From: Bidens hawaiensis
Taxonomy: Eukaryota; Streptophyta; Magnoliopsida; Asterales; Asteraceae
Length of the DNA: 64,000 nt
Direction: 5' to 3'
Assembly: GCA_021521415.1 (NCBI GenBank)
Contig: JAIQDT010014342.1
Coordinates: 167,614 to 231,613, forward strand
Every line of letters begins with the position of its first letter. Position 1 is the stretch's first letter. The translations under genes were made by a program, and so were the position numbers. Positions 45,453 to 57,244 of the stretch are shown here, piece by piece. The notes under the pieces are model-generated. The model worked only from the letters and a program-made list of their open reading frames with translations. It was not told where the DNA came from and did no database searches.

Positions 45453-47703
45453 TGAAGCATCTGTTACTTGAACAATTCTTGAACTAGGAATGTTCTTTAA
45501 AGCCATAGTAACAGGTGTTTCTATATTCTCAAAAAGAACTTTCTTTTTGGGAGTGGAACCTTGATTTTTGATGCAAACATCAGGTGTTTCAACAATTTTC
45601 TTGTGATGAACATCTTTAAAAAATTTACAATCCTCAGTTAGATGATTGTTCTTTTTGCATACATCACATGGGTTTGAAAACATAGGATTTTTTAGACCAT
45701 TTTTAGATTTCGTCTTCTTAGTCACACCAAATTGATCAACAACTATTGTTCCTAGTGGTTTGTATCCAGGTACAGAAGTTGGATGAAGTTCAACTTGTGT
45801 AAGTTCAGATGCATTATTCTTGAATTGAGAAACAACTAATCTAGGAACAAATGCAAGTGTCATTGCCTTTAGTTTGTTTAATTCACTTTTCTTTGAAAGT
45901 GCTGATGGTTTTTATGCATGAGCTATTTGATTTGAAACAACTGTTGTGAAGTTAACATTAGTTGTTTTGAGTTAACTATTAGTTGTTTTTGAAAATATTG
46001 ATGGATTATGATCAACTTTTGATTTTTTATCCTCCAATGCTATGAGAGTAATCTATTTGATTCCATTAAGTGAATCAGTTGTTTAATACCATTTCCCAAT
46101 CATATATTGGAATAATAATTTGGGTGAATCATTCAAGTTTTGAGAAACTTATGAATGATTTTGATTAACAATTGATCTTTGACCACTCAAATGAGCAAGT
46201 GAAATTAGTTTGAACTCTTGTGATGCTTCCATTGTTTGATACCAGTTCCCAATTTCATCTTGACTAGCAAGCTTTAGTGTTGCATCATTAGGTAAGACAA
46301 CTGATGGAACTTGTTTTGCAAATATTGCTTCTTCCTCAAGTTCAACAACACAATTGAAAGGAGTTATTGGTGTATAATTCTAAGGTTGTTCAGTATGATT
46401 ATATCCAATACCAAATTTCACATTGCTTCTTGATTGCTTACTCAACAATATCTGAAATCCTTTGTTGTATTCAATCCATTTACCACAATTTACTTGAGTT
46501 TTCTCTAATGTTTTGTTGCATACTTTGTACTTTTTCAATAAATTATGTGCATATGCATTTTTGTCTGACAAAGCATATTTTATTTTCAAAATCTCCTTTT
46601 CACTTTCATTTAACTTGACCTTCAGGTCATTTGTGGATTTCGGAATTGCTGATTCAAGTTCAATAACTTGTTTTATCAGTTTTATATTTGAAAGTTAAAC
46701 ATTTGAAAATGCAATAATGCTGTCATTAGAACATAACTTTTGACAAATCTCAAACTTTACCTCATCAGCAGTAGTTTGAAGTGCTTTTGCATCAGAAGTT
46801 TGTGAATCTACTAATGAGGATGAAAAGGTGGACTTGGATAGGTTATTAAAGGCTAAACATGATTGGGACTTGGCTATGACTGAGTCTTGAATTCCCGTGC
46901 AAAGTGTCTTAGTCTGTCAGACTTATAACATGTCATTTTTGCCTTATCATAACCCACATTTGTCGTATTATTGATTCCAGGGAATTTTCTTCCTGCCCTC
47001 TTGTATAATTTGTTTATTCTGACTTTCAATAACGATAAAGAATTTAGAATTTCCATTTCCTCCAGATCGACTGGATCTATGTGTTGCAAGTCTTCCATAA
47101 TGAATGTAATATTGTTAGACAGATGTGGAGAGTTATCATGAGCAACAAATGCTTGATTCTCAGCTGCTGATCCAATACCATTTGTTATTTCAATGTGATA
47201 GACGCAACTCTGATAAGCTGTTTGGACAAATTGAGTCTCTTGATATAGAAGTGCTTTTCCTATAGTTAAATCATCAGTTGATTTACCTGTAGTAATAAAC
47301 GTTTTCTTTGACATGTCTCTCTTTCAAAGGTAAGTAGCAAACCATGGAGAGTAGTTAGACTCAGATCTTGATAATTCGGTAAAGTTCTTGGTATATATGA
47401 TAGCATGAGTGTCCCAATTTTCTGGAAGTGATCTCAGAAATCAATTGTTAAGAGTAGATTTTGTAAAAGTAATTTCAACCATTGCCAATTCACTAATTAA
47501 AGTTGTGAACCGTTCGTATTGTTGAGTTAAACTCTCTCCTCTTAAGTGAAAAAAAATGCTTCATACTGCTGCTTGAGAATTTCAAAATTATTCTCGGGGA
47601 CTTGTGGGGGTACCACCATATTGTTCTTTTAGTTCATCCCACAATGCTTTAGTAGACTTGTGATGAATTAATCCATCATAAATTTCATTTGAATTTTCCA
47701 TGA
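45453..47703 (-). pseudogene. Sirevirus-like gag (broken)
   Basis: On the minus strand: a gag capsid-like domain at 47703-47340 (ALWDELKEQYGG, then stops), MEDLQHIDPVDLEEMEIL and LLKVRINKLYKRAGRKFPG (47314-46874). A first zinc knuckle has lost residues (CYKSDRLRHFAREF). A long helical extension follows with NAYAHNLLKKYKVCNKTLEK and NVKFGIGYNHTEQP (46589-46380), then an intact second knuckle CDVCKKNNHLTEDC (45863-45453). The extension between two knuckles matches the long Gag of this lineage. The N-terminus is cut off by the second Copia at 47711. Confidence 0.75.
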
Positions 47704-47711
47704 CTAGTATA

Positions 47712-48617
47712 TGTTGGGTTTTAGCAAGATTATTAAAGTCCAAAATAACCATTTATTTAGGAAAACGCAGCGGAAATAAAGTATTTTAAATCTTGTTAAC
47801 CATTATACATAAACCCGTTTATGTTAAACCCAATGCCCGGATCCATATACGAATATGCATGTTATCAAAACACAACCATAGAGTGTTAACATACATACCT
47901 TCAAGTCCACGGATTTGAAGGAGATGAATGATTGAATGACGAGCTTAAAATGGAGAAAACCTAAAGCTTGTATACCCGAACAAGCCTTCACAAGACACCA
48001 CTTTAGCTAGGTTTAGTACTTGATTATGAATCCTCCTTCTTCCTCACCTTTGGCCGAAAATATGGAGAGAAAAAGCAAGGATTTCTCTTGCAAAATGAAA
48101 TAGAGAGCTTAAGAGAGAGAAAGAGAGAGATAGTTCCTGGATATGTAATAAACAAAAGGAATAATGCATGTCATTTGGTTGGGTGTGTGGTTTCCCCATT
48201 AAGGGGGCGGCCACAAGTGGGCCCCACCCACAATTTGAATTTCAAATTTTGTTACACAACCTTCATGTTTGTTGCATGCACATTTTATTTGTTACATGTA
48301 ACATTATGCTACATGTTACAAGATCCAAGTAACAATATTTACATATTACTCTCTTTGATGTTATTTAACCAATTAAATAACACTATGAATTATTCTCTCT
48401 AAAATAAATTATCCATATAATTTATTATTCTTTCAAGTGCAATTGTTTAGGAAACCAATTCCCAAAATCAAGTGTTGATATTTATTTACTATGATCACAT
48501 CATGTAAACAAATATCTTTGGTGTTTGAATAGCTTGTTATTGGGTATGACCCGACTTGGATCATAACGCACTAGCCACATCAATACTGTATGTGTCTTGG
48601 GCAGACCGAGTCCTACA
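47712..48617 (-). mobile_element. 3' LTR of the second Copia
   Basis: On the minus strand it starts TGTAGGACTCGGTC at 48617, right after the polypurine-like CAAGTGGGAGAT, and ends AAAACCCAACA at 47712 (906 bp). The plus-strand text AATCTCCCACTTGCAC at 48618 is the reverse of that tract. Confidence 0.8.
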
Positions 48618-49414
48618 ATCTCCCACTTGCACAAGATACATAGAATATTGATGCAAATAGTGAATACCGCCTAACTACGGTTCACTACCCCTAATACGTA
48701 TGACGAAGTGCCATTCAATAACATCATCCCCTTCAAGTCCCTTACTTGAAATGATTTAGGTGAAACTATCGTTTATCTTTTTGCCTCAAATGTCATGTTA
48801 AATACAGAGACATAGAGTGATCATTCTCTGTTGATTTAACTTATTAGGCCTTAGACATTTAACTGTCAACGAATAAGAGGGACAAATCCCCTATTGACTA
48901 CATACGTCTCTCACAATAACCTCGTACTACACTTGAGCTTAGCCTTATGTACTGACATGTTTCAGAGCAGCGAAGAAATAAGTCAAAGTATAATAGTCAA
49001 TGAATATCAAGACCAAATATGTATCTCAGGTCGGAGGATACTATGATGTTCGCCTTTACTCAAATTTACTTCTGATCACAAATCACAAGGATTCCATGCA
49101 GTAAATTTGAGGGCGGGTCAGTCCAATATTTATCCCATAAATATCTATAAACCTTGGTAGCAAACCCTTGCTCTACATTCATGCCTTATGAATATCCACC
49201 AATCCAAGTTTATAATAGTCTTACCTTCATACTTGTTCCCACAAATATGAACGACTACGGACATTTAGAATAATTAACTTATTCACGGATTTAAACATGC
49301 TAAAATGGAACATAACTCAAAAGTCATAATCATAAAACATAATCATATGAATGAGCCAAAATAACAATTGTTCCGATATCCAAATACAAAATAGATCAAA
49401 TCCAATCACTAGAA
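48618..49414 (-). other. Non-coding 3' tail of the second Copia
   Basis: About 800 bases between the end of RNase H and the LTR with no open frame. The length is more than usual for a Copia tail, so an older insertion or a captured piece is possible, but no ends were found. Confidence 0.45.
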
Positions 49415-51009
49415 TATTGAAGTCCTAAGGCGCAAGTATGACCCTCATGCTTCGGCCTTTCAAGGAGCTTCGTGAGTGGATCCGCAATGTTTTGATCTGT
49501 GTGAACTTTGCGAATACATATCTTTCCCTTTTCAACTTCATCCCTTATTTAGTTGAATCTCCGCTCAATGTGCCTAGTCTTTTGATGTGCACGGGGTTAC
49601 TTGATTTGAGCAATCGCACCCTCGTTGTCATAAAAGATTTCTAGAGGGTCTTGAATGGTACGGACTACCCCTAAATCGGAAACGAACTTTCTAATCCACG
49701 CAGCTTCTTGAGCTGCCAAGGAGGCGGCGATGTATTCTGATTATGTGGTGGACAAGGCTACCACATCTTGTTTTGCGCTCTTCCAAGAGACAACACCACC
49801 ATTCAGAACGAAGACATATCCCGATTGTGATCGAGAATCATCTCGATCAGTTTGGAAACTCGCATCTGTGTAACCCTTTACAATGAATTACTACTCACCA
49901 GAGCCATATATTAGAAACATATCCTTAGTCCTCCTAAGGTATTTCAATATGCTCTTAACCGCCATCCAATGGCTGGTTCCCGGATTTTGCTGGTATCTGC
50001 TTGTCATGCTCAAAGCGCATGACACATCCGGCCTGGTGCAAATCATGGCATACATGATAGATCCTATAGTAGATGCGTATGGGATTCCATTCATTTTCTC
50101 TTGCTCATCCTTTGAGCTTGGACATTGAGAAGCACTCAATGTTTTTCCTCTTTGAATGGGTACGAAACCTTTCTTAGAGTTGTCCATCTTGAACCTTTTC
50201 AAGATTTTGTCAATGTATGCACTTTGATTCAAACCTATAAACCGCCTTGACCTATCCCTATAGATCTTTATTCCCAGAATATAGGCGGCTTCACCAAGAT
50301 CCTTTATGGAAAAACAACTTCCAAGCCAGGCTTTTACACCCTCCAAGGTTGGAATGTCATTTCCAAACAGCAGTATGTCATCGACATATAATACCAGAAA
50401 GGTAATGATGCTCCCACTAGCTTTCTTATACACACAAGCTTCATCAGCGTTTTTGAAGAATCCAAATTTCTTCACTTCATTATCAAAATGGTGATTCCAA
50501 CTTCTAGATGCTTGTTTCAATCCATATATTGATTTCTTCAACTTGCATACTTTATTAGGATGTTGTGGATTAACAAAACCTTCAGGCTGAACCATATAGA
50601 CATCTTCTTCAAGATGTCCATTTAGAAAAGTAGTTTTGACATCCATTTGCCATATTTCATAGTCATAATATGCGGCTATGGCAAACAATATCCTTATAGA
50701 CTTTAGCATCGCCACGGGCGAGAAAGTTTCATCATAATCAACCCCTTGACTTTGAGTGAAACCCTTTGCTACAAGTCTAGCTTTATAAGTATCCAAGTTT
50801 CCATGCATATCAGTTTTCTTCTTGAAAACCCACTTACTTCCAACCAGTTTGGAATTAAGTGGTGGAGCAACCAGGTCCCATACTTGGTTGTCATGCATGG
50901 ATTGCATCTCAACGTTCATGGCTTCCAGCCATTTATCACAATCAGATTGTGACATTGCATCTCGGTATGTGGTTGGTTCATCAGAATCTACCACATAGCA
51001 TCCATCCAT
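49415..51009 (-). pseudogene. Copia RT (372-codon frame) and broken RNase H
   Basis: The RT frame 51009-49891 is fully open: DKWLEAMNVEMQSMHDNQVW, KWVFKKKTDMHGNLDTYKAR, ETFSPVAMLKSIRILFAIAA, WQMDVKTTFLNGHLEED, SIYGLKQASRSWN and catalytic LYVDDILLFGND, then DLGEAAYILGIKIYRD and SRYQQNPG. The catalytic aspartates are present. It ends at a TGA at 49891, after which RNase H reads on with TDASFQTDRDD, GYVFVLNGGVVSWKSAKQD, SEYIAASLAAQEAAWI and FYDNEGAI, with at least three TAA stops. There is no ATG context of its own; it is a piece of pol. Confidence 0.85.
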
Positions 51010-51290
51010 GAAAAATCAATATCTTTCAGGTGGAGTGCTAATTCTACCAGATTTGCGAACGTTTTGTGTGTTTTGATAAACCATTTGATCGTCATCAACA
51101 ACCTATTGTTGATTACTAGTGTCAACCAAATGTGTATCGGCTTGTGGTTATCGATCCTCCTTGAGTTACATAGTTCTATCAGTTCCTTCCATAAGGAACC
51201 TTCTTTCCAAGAACTTAGCCTTGCGAGCTATAAACACTTTATGCTCATTTGGATTGTAGAAGTAATATCCCATCAAATCTTCAGGATATC

Positions 51291-51899
51291 CTACAAAGAT
51301 ACACTTAGTGTATCGGCTTTTAAGTTTGTCTGGGTGTAGATCTTAACATAAGCCTCACAACCCCATACCCTTAAATATGATAATGATGGAACCTTTCCAT
51401 GCCATATTTCAAAAGGTGTCCTTTCCACTTTCTTGGTTGGTGCCATATTTAAAATACGGGCAGCAGAGATCAGTGCGAAACCCCAAAATGATAGAGGTAA
51501 TGTGCTTCTAGCCATCATGGATCTAACCACATCCAATAAAGTTTGATTCCTCCTTTTAGATACACCATTATGTTGTGGTGTTCCAGGTGGAGTAAGTTGT
51601 GAGACAATCCAACAGCTCCTAAGTAGTTCTAGGAATGCATCATTGAGGTATTCACCTCCTCTATCGGAACGTAGTACTTTGATTGTTTTGTTGAGTTGAT
51701 TTTGTACTTCATTTTGGAAGACTTTGAAAATTTCAAAGGCTTCATTTTTGTGTCTTAACAAGAACACATACCCATAGCGACTATAACCATCGGCAAAGGT
51801 AATGAAGTATCTTTCACCATTACTTGTCATTGTCCTAAAAGGACCACATACATCCGAATGTATGATACCTAATAAGTCTTTCTAGTTCCACTAAAGGGC
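51291..51899 (-). pseudogene. Copia integrase with E-to-K change
   Basis: Frame 51830-51291: FITFADGYSRYGYVFLLRHK (first catalytic block, with DG for the usual DD), VLRSDRGGEYLND (second D present), and PPGTPQHNGVSKRRNQTLLD, where the catalytic E of the GVSERRN motif is K. Then SFWGFALISAARILN and WGCEAYVK. The frame loses register at about 51330. With the catalytic glutamate replaced, this protein could not integrate DNA even if expressed. Confidence 0.82.
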
Positions 51900-52537
51900 T
51901 ACTTGGTCATATTTCCCAATAAACAAGATTCGCACTCATCAAATGAATCATCATTTGATTTCAAAAAACCATTCATTTGAAGTGTATGAATGCAATCCTT
52001 GTTTATGTGACCGAGGCGACAATGCCAAAGAAAAGTTTTACTCAAATCCATGGATGTATTATTAATGGATGTATTATCATGAACCAATTCATAAATGCCA
52101 TTAAACGACATAGCTTTAAAATAAAAGACATCATTCATGAATACATAAAACCCATTGTTTACAAACTTGAAATCATAACCAAATTGTCTTAATACAGAAA
52201 TAGAGATAATATTCCTAGTCAAACTAGGAGAATACGGAATGTTTTTCAAAAGAACTTCCAAACCATTTGGAAGCTTCAAAACATAATCTCCTCGGGCTTG
52301 GACGTCAACCTTTGCTCCATTGCCCATGAAGAGACTTATATCTCCTTTCTTGAAATCATTTCTTCTTTTGAACCCCAGCAATGAATTGCATATATGAGTT
52401 CCACATCCGGTATCCAATACCCATGTGTTGGAAGAAATAATATTAAGATCAATATGGATCATGAAAGTTGTACCTAAGGTTTGCCCTGCATCCCTCTTAG
52501 CTTTCAACTCTTTGAGATAGGTCGGACAATTTCTCAT
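51899..52537 (-). pseudogene. Copia protease and pre-integrase domain
   Basis: An open frame of 212 codons: NCPTYLKELK (end of the zinc knuckle), the protease motif WVLDTGCGTHIC with the catalytic D-T-G, GNGAKVDVQARGDYVLKLPN, NIISISVLRQFGYDF and the pre-integrase blocks FLWHCRLGHINKDCIHTL and CESCLLGNMTK. It ends at a TAG where the sequence would run into integrase. The knuckle itself (CFGCGEIGHWMRNC) spans 52523-52566 in frame. Confidence 0.85.
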
Positions 52538-52587
52538 CCAGTGACCTATCTCCCCACAACCAAAGCACGGATCCTCAGCGCTAACCT

Positions 52588-53357
52588 TTAGCTTCTTGGG
52601 TTTGGGTTCCGCCTTTGCCTTTCCCTTGAACCCCTTCTTGACTTGCCCTTACCCACGGAAACCTTTGCCTTTGGTTCAGGGTGATGCCTCTTCTTTAAGC
52701 CACCCTCATTGATCGTGAGAACGGGTAAAACCTTTTTACCCATGCCGGCTTCGGCTATCTTAAGCAATGCGTGAAGCTCACCAATGCTTTTGTCCCATTC
52801 GTTCATGTTGTAGTTCATGACGAATGTCTCAAACCTTTTTGTTAGGCCGTTCAGGATCAAATCCGTAGCTAACTCTTTTGAGACGAGATAGTTAAGCCGT
52901 TCAAGCCGATCAATGTGGCTTTTCATCTTAAGCACATAAGATGATACGGATTGGGTTTCTTCCATATGACATGCATGAAGTGTTCAACCGTTTCGAAGCG
53001 CTCCACCCTAGCTTGAGTAAGGAACATTTCCTTAAGCTGGGTTTTCATGTCATACGCCCCATGATTCTCGACATCCTTTTGGATCTCGGGAATCATTGTT
53101 CCCAACATGAGGCTAGAAACTTGCACCGAATCCTCGGTGTATTCCAACCAATCCACATTGGAATCCAAGTTATTGACATCGGGAATAGGATCATCTAAAA
53201 TATAGGACTTCTTCTCTTGCTTGAGAACAATTCTCAAGTTTCGATACCAGTCAATAAAGTTGTTAAAGTTTAGACGATCCTTATCCAGAATGGATCTAAG
53301 TGATAGATTATGCACATGAGGGATAATAGCGTTAGGTGGATTGTTGATTGCGGCCAT
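52588..53357 (-). pseudogene. Copia gag (two frames)
   Basis: Starts at 53357 with MAAINNPPNAIIPHVHNLSL, followed by the gag domain text LNFNNFIDWYRNLRIVLKQE, VDWLEYTEDSVQVSSLML and FLTQARVERFETVEHF. A frameshift near 52960 moves to the frame 52965-52588 with SVSSYVLKMKSHIDRLERL, NEWDKSIGELHALLKIAE and a basic tail. A second shift near 52630 separates the zinc knuckle. This is a normal Copia gag otherwise. Confidence 0.82.
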
Positions 53358-53502
53358 CTATAAAAGAATTTAACAAAGTTCAATTTAGTATTTTCGATAT
53401 CAATAAATTTTAATCTTTAATACCCTTTAATGTCTCCAAGACAACTATTGATTAAAATCTAGAATCCAATGTTTCATTCAAATAGGAGTTAGGTGACCTT
53501 TA
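53358..53502 (-). other. Leader of the second Copia (truncated by insertion)
   Basis: 145 bases upstream (minus strand) of the gag ATG without coding. The LTR and primer site that should follow are pushed beyond the window by the Gypsy element. CTTTA (53498-53502) is the expected left copy of that element's target duplication. Confidence 0.5.
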
Positions 53503-53757
53503 TGTCACACCCCGACTAGGTAGTTGCGGAAGCGTAATACGGGAATGCAACAGATACATCTGGTATCAAATACATTGTTCATAAAGAAACATTACTAACT
53601 AATTTACAATTTATTACATCGTTCTAACATCGTTTACAAACTAGGTGATACAATTTAACCTGTTCTTCAATCACCTTACTTCTAACTCAAATGCCCACGA
53701 CATCAATCACCAATCAGACACGTAACGCACAGAAAATTACTTCTCATATCTGATTAC

Positions 53758-54841
53758 CTGAAAAGCATGTTAAAACAGGTCAACTATGAATAGTTGGTGA
53801 GTTTCATAAGTTTTAACGAAATCAGTTCTGCGCACCATACAGTCATAGTTTGTATGTACGCGCGTATGTAAAAATATGTATTTACGGTTGTATAAATGTG
53901 TACAACCCTATCCTTGTGTGTGCATATGCACACATGTAAGTTTATAATATGAATTCGAAATTTTGGTAAAATCGTGATTGTTTGTTCGTACTACCTGTCT
54001 CCAATTTCCGTGTTTAACCAACCACTGTGGACCCCTTTTCTCCCACAACGGTTCCACATAAACTCAACCACTGTGGCCCCTCCTTCCACCCACAATGATT
54101 CCATGTAAACTCAAACATTATATAGTGTACACGCATATAATTAGTATATTCTACACATAGTACTTTCTACGGCTAATCACATAGCATGTATATAGACACA
54201 TATACACATATAGTATTTATCACGTATCACCAAATACTGTGGCTCCCCATCCGCCCACAATACGCATAATCACATTATTTTCTTAACATTCATGTCATAA
54301 TCAAGTTAGTTCGTTTAATAAGTTGCAGCAGAACTTGGCTCATAGGCCATACTCAACTTTAGTTTATAAGTTGCAGCAGAACTTGGCTCATAGGCCATAC
54401 TCAACTTTAGTTTAGTAAGTTGCAGCAGAACTTGGCTTATAGGCCATACTCAACTTTAGTTTATTACTATTGTGGCCCCCTTCTGCCCACAACAGCCCCA
54501 TAATCATCACAGACAATGTTATCCCCATGGCCATTACAGACCACGTTGTCTCCCAAATTAGTTATGTTTAACATTACATAACGTGTTTGTATAAACATGT
54601 TGTCACGTGTAATTTCATTATGTTTTGCAATTCGTATTATCTCCACTCAATATATCAATCAACGATAATAATCATCTTTCATCAGCACGTAGTCAGTCAT
54701 TATGTTTGTAGGGACTTTTCATATATAAATGTTCAGATATTTTATATCCTGATCCGTGTTTAGATAAATAACGTGTATAAACATGCTTTCCACCCCAAAA
54801 GTTTGTAAAAATAGTTTAAAGAGTGGGGTCATGAAACTCAC
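53758..54841 (-). other. Putative leader intron in the LTR (minus strand)
   Basis: On the minus strand, donor AAG then GTGAGTTTC with first base 54841. Then the repeats, then AACTCACCAA, TAGTTGACCTG and TTTTAACATGCTTTTCAG ending at 53758. Length 1084 bp; the 5' LTR copy is 63476 to 62345, 48 bp longer. The flanking blocks are the counterparts of GTGAGTTTCTAGCCCC and AACTCACTCA in the Tekay-like LTRs. Confidence 0.4.
54318..54462. repeat. 48-bp tandem repeat, 3 units
   Basis: Three head-to-tail copies of ATAAGTTGCAGCAGAACTTG followed by GCTCATAGGCCATACTCAAC and TTTAGTTT (the third unit has one extra base). The other LTR carries four units at 62905-63097. Confidence 0.92.
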
Positions 54842-56408
54842 CTTAATGTTGTTCAAGCTGGTGGTACGTATCGGTAACTAGAATGTCTCGATTATAGCTT
54901 GAATCCTATAACCGGTATCGTACTGTTAATACTAGTACGGTGTTTAAACCAAATCGGGCTGTATAGATAATCTGGGTATAGCTGTTAGGCCCAGAACATG
55001 ACCATAATCTTAGATTGTGACGTTGTATACGATGAAAAGATTAAAACTGGATTTGGCTCAGTTTCAACGTTTCCCGAGCCTAGCCAAGTTGATTGTTTAT
55101 GCGTTTCGGGATTAGGTAAGATCACATAAACTTAAGTAAATATATTGATTGATAAAATGATTTGATTTATTAAAGAATTTTAAGGTTTCGGTATCTGGTT
55201 TGATCGCAGGGTTCGTTTTCGTTTTCACACGGGTTTGATTATACAAAACGCGTACAATCCACCCGAATTGTCCGGAATTCTCGTAAAAAGTTCGTTTTTA
55301 TCAATATCATTCAAAAATATAATATTTGACCACTTTTGACATTTTGACATACCAGTCAGTCCGTTAAACACAAAACTGCCGATTTCGTTAAAACAATTAT
55401 AATTTAAATCTTTGATTAATCATAACTAAATATGTACTTATATATAAATTATGTAAATTTTTCTAAAAATACATTAAGACATGGAGAATTTTATAAAAAT
55501 TTGTTCAGAAATTTTATGATTAACTATTAATTATAAAAATTCATTTAATAGGTTATAATCGTGTAATAAATGGCCCGTTTATATCAAACGACCTCTGAAA
55601 AATCCGATAATTTTTAAAAATGGCCTCAATGTTATTACATAGCCCCTGCAAAATCTCAAGAACCTAACTCTTTTGACAAAATGCCTTTTTGTGCGTTTTT
55701 CGGCTGTTAAGATTCGGTTAATTCATAATTGCACAAACCATACTTAGGTATTTCCAATGTTCCCCAAACTTTACCAGTGATCTTACCATCACATATTAAA
55801 CTCCAAAACCAAGTTTCATAATTTTTCAATATGTTTAGCTATTTTTCCCAAATAAACGCTCATAAACGGGAATAAATTCTCCAAATATTCTCCGTTTATC
55901 GAAAAATTACCAAATTTGAACAGGGACTCATTTATATGATCCCTAATATCCCTAAAATTTTCACAAGCTAACAACAAGCACGTCACAACCTAGTACTAAA
56001 CAGCCCCTAAACGAGTGTTACGGGTTTACCTTGTCGGTTTTCGATGAGTTTTGCTAGCTTAAATGACTCTCCGGGTCTCGGGTTGCAAACTCAGTGTATC
56101 TACATATCATATAACATCAACCCAAGCATAAATCATCCATGTGACAGCCTTGATAATTAGGGTTTCGGTTTTGGGTTCAAACCGAACTTTCAAACCGTAA
56201 AAACGTTGTATTCATGTTCTAATCCGCGTTTTTGACCAAAAAAGTATATGTTCCTGGTTTGTAAACATGTTTAACATCAAAACATGATTTTACTTGATTT
56301 TTATGATTTTTGGATGGTTAAACATGTTTAAAACTAATCAAGGATTAATTTTTCATGGTTAAACTATGTTAATCATGGTTAAAAATCAAGGAAAAATCAC
56401 TATTTACC

Positions 56409-56504
56409 TTAGGGTTTTGATGAAGCTTGATGAAGAAGAGAGTGTCTGCTGATTTCTGGAAATTTTCCTTTATAAATATCTTCTTAATATTTATTTATAT
56501 AAAA
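56409..56504 (-). promoter_or_regulatory. LTR promoter region with TATA and telo-box
   Basis: On the minus strand TATATAAATA lies at about 56504-56495, with a second TATA-like TTTATAAAGG at about 56477-56468. Then a CTCTCTTCTTCATC pyrimidine tract typical of a transcript start (56449-56430) and AAACCCTAA (56417-56409) follow. The order TATA, pyrimidine tract, telo-box resembles the LTRs at 1859 and 13940. Confidence 0.5.
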
Positions 56505-57244
56505 GATACTAAAAGGGGGTGGGCTGTCCCCTTTTGCGGCCGCAAGGTTATAAGGGCCCATTGGGCCTCCTTTTGGCCCAATGGTTCCTTGGTTTTCGTG
56601 CCACGCGTAAAAGTCGGTCCAAAATTTAGTTCGGGTTCGGTTTTTCACAAGAAAACTAGTTCGAGTGCGAAAACCAGCGCGAAAACGAGTGTTTTTCAGC
56701 TTCGTTTTGTAAAATAAGAAAAACGTACTGACTCGTTGTAAAATTCCAAAATATTTTCACGGATTGCTTAGAACATGTCATATAAGTGTTTTATAAATCT
56801 TTTTCGGCTTAACGGATGCTACAATGCTCGTTTTGATATTAACGATTGCGTTTAAGCTTATAGCGTATCGATAAACAAAACCTTTTTCGTTTAAAGAGTT
56901 TTAAACGTACTGGGGCCTAAATATCAATATGTTAGCCTCTATAATATATATATAACTCGTATATGACCCCTCAGTATATATACGGGTCATAATTAGTATC
57001 GGTCGGTTACTCGTTTAAGCACTACGAATTAACCGATTTATCGTTTACTTGTTACGTAATGAATATAGTATACCTCGTTTTGTCACGAATGTCACATATA
57101 TCGCTTATAGATAGCACCCTGGGATATCCGGACCATAACCAGACCCGTTTGGTTATTCGTTTGTTCGTTACGCAATAAGCGGTTTAAACGCTTATTCGAG
57201 TTTGTAAGTACTAAGGTGTACTCGGTTTTGCCACCGATGTCACA

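Larger units (their letters stand above)
19999..47711 (-). mobile_element. Sirevirus-like Ty1/Copia element, multiply interrupted
   Basis: A minus-strand Copia element that spans 27.7 kb only because others landed in it. In minus order: gag (47703-45453), protease/pre-integrase (44656-44100), integrase (43920-43136), RT (42646-41651), RNase H (41617-41228), an extra ORF (40672-37906, 36737-36644, 21536-20772), a poly-G polypurine tract (20710-20720 on plus) and the 3' LTR (20707-19999). Pol order protease-integrase-RT-RNase H defines Copia; the extra ORF after pol is a Sirevirus trait. Insertions: Athila-like composite at 21537, Harbinger-like at 36738, CTCGAGCC-rich element at about 44657, second Copia at 47712. 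The 5' LTR is not in the window. All frames are broken. Confidence 0.8.
47712..53502 (-). mobile_element. Second Ty1/Copia element (minus strand)
   Basis: 3' LTR 48617-47712, non-coding tail, RNase H-RT (49415-51009), integrase (51291-51899), pre-integrase/protease (51899-52537), gag (52588-53357) and a leader (53358-53502). It is inserted in gag of the Sirevirus-like element (left duplication copy GTATA, 47707-47711) and is itself interrupted in the leader by the Gypsy element at 53503, so its 5' LTR lies beyond the window. RT and the TDMHGNLDTYKARLVAKGF style suggest the Tork group. Confidence 0.82.
53503..57244 (-). mobile_element. 3' LTR of the gag-only Gypsy (3742 bp)
   Basis: On the minus strand it runs from TGTGACATCGGTGGC at 57244 to GGGGTGTGACA at 53503. 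It includes a TATA region (TATATAAATA near 56495-56504, complement), a telo-box (complement of TTAGGGTTT, 56409-56417), a donor-like AAGGTGAGTTTCATGACCCC (54844 downward), degenerate CACTGTGGCCCC/CCCACAA repeats, three 48-bp units, and an acceptor-like ending (CTTTTCAG at 53758). Confidence 0.88.
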
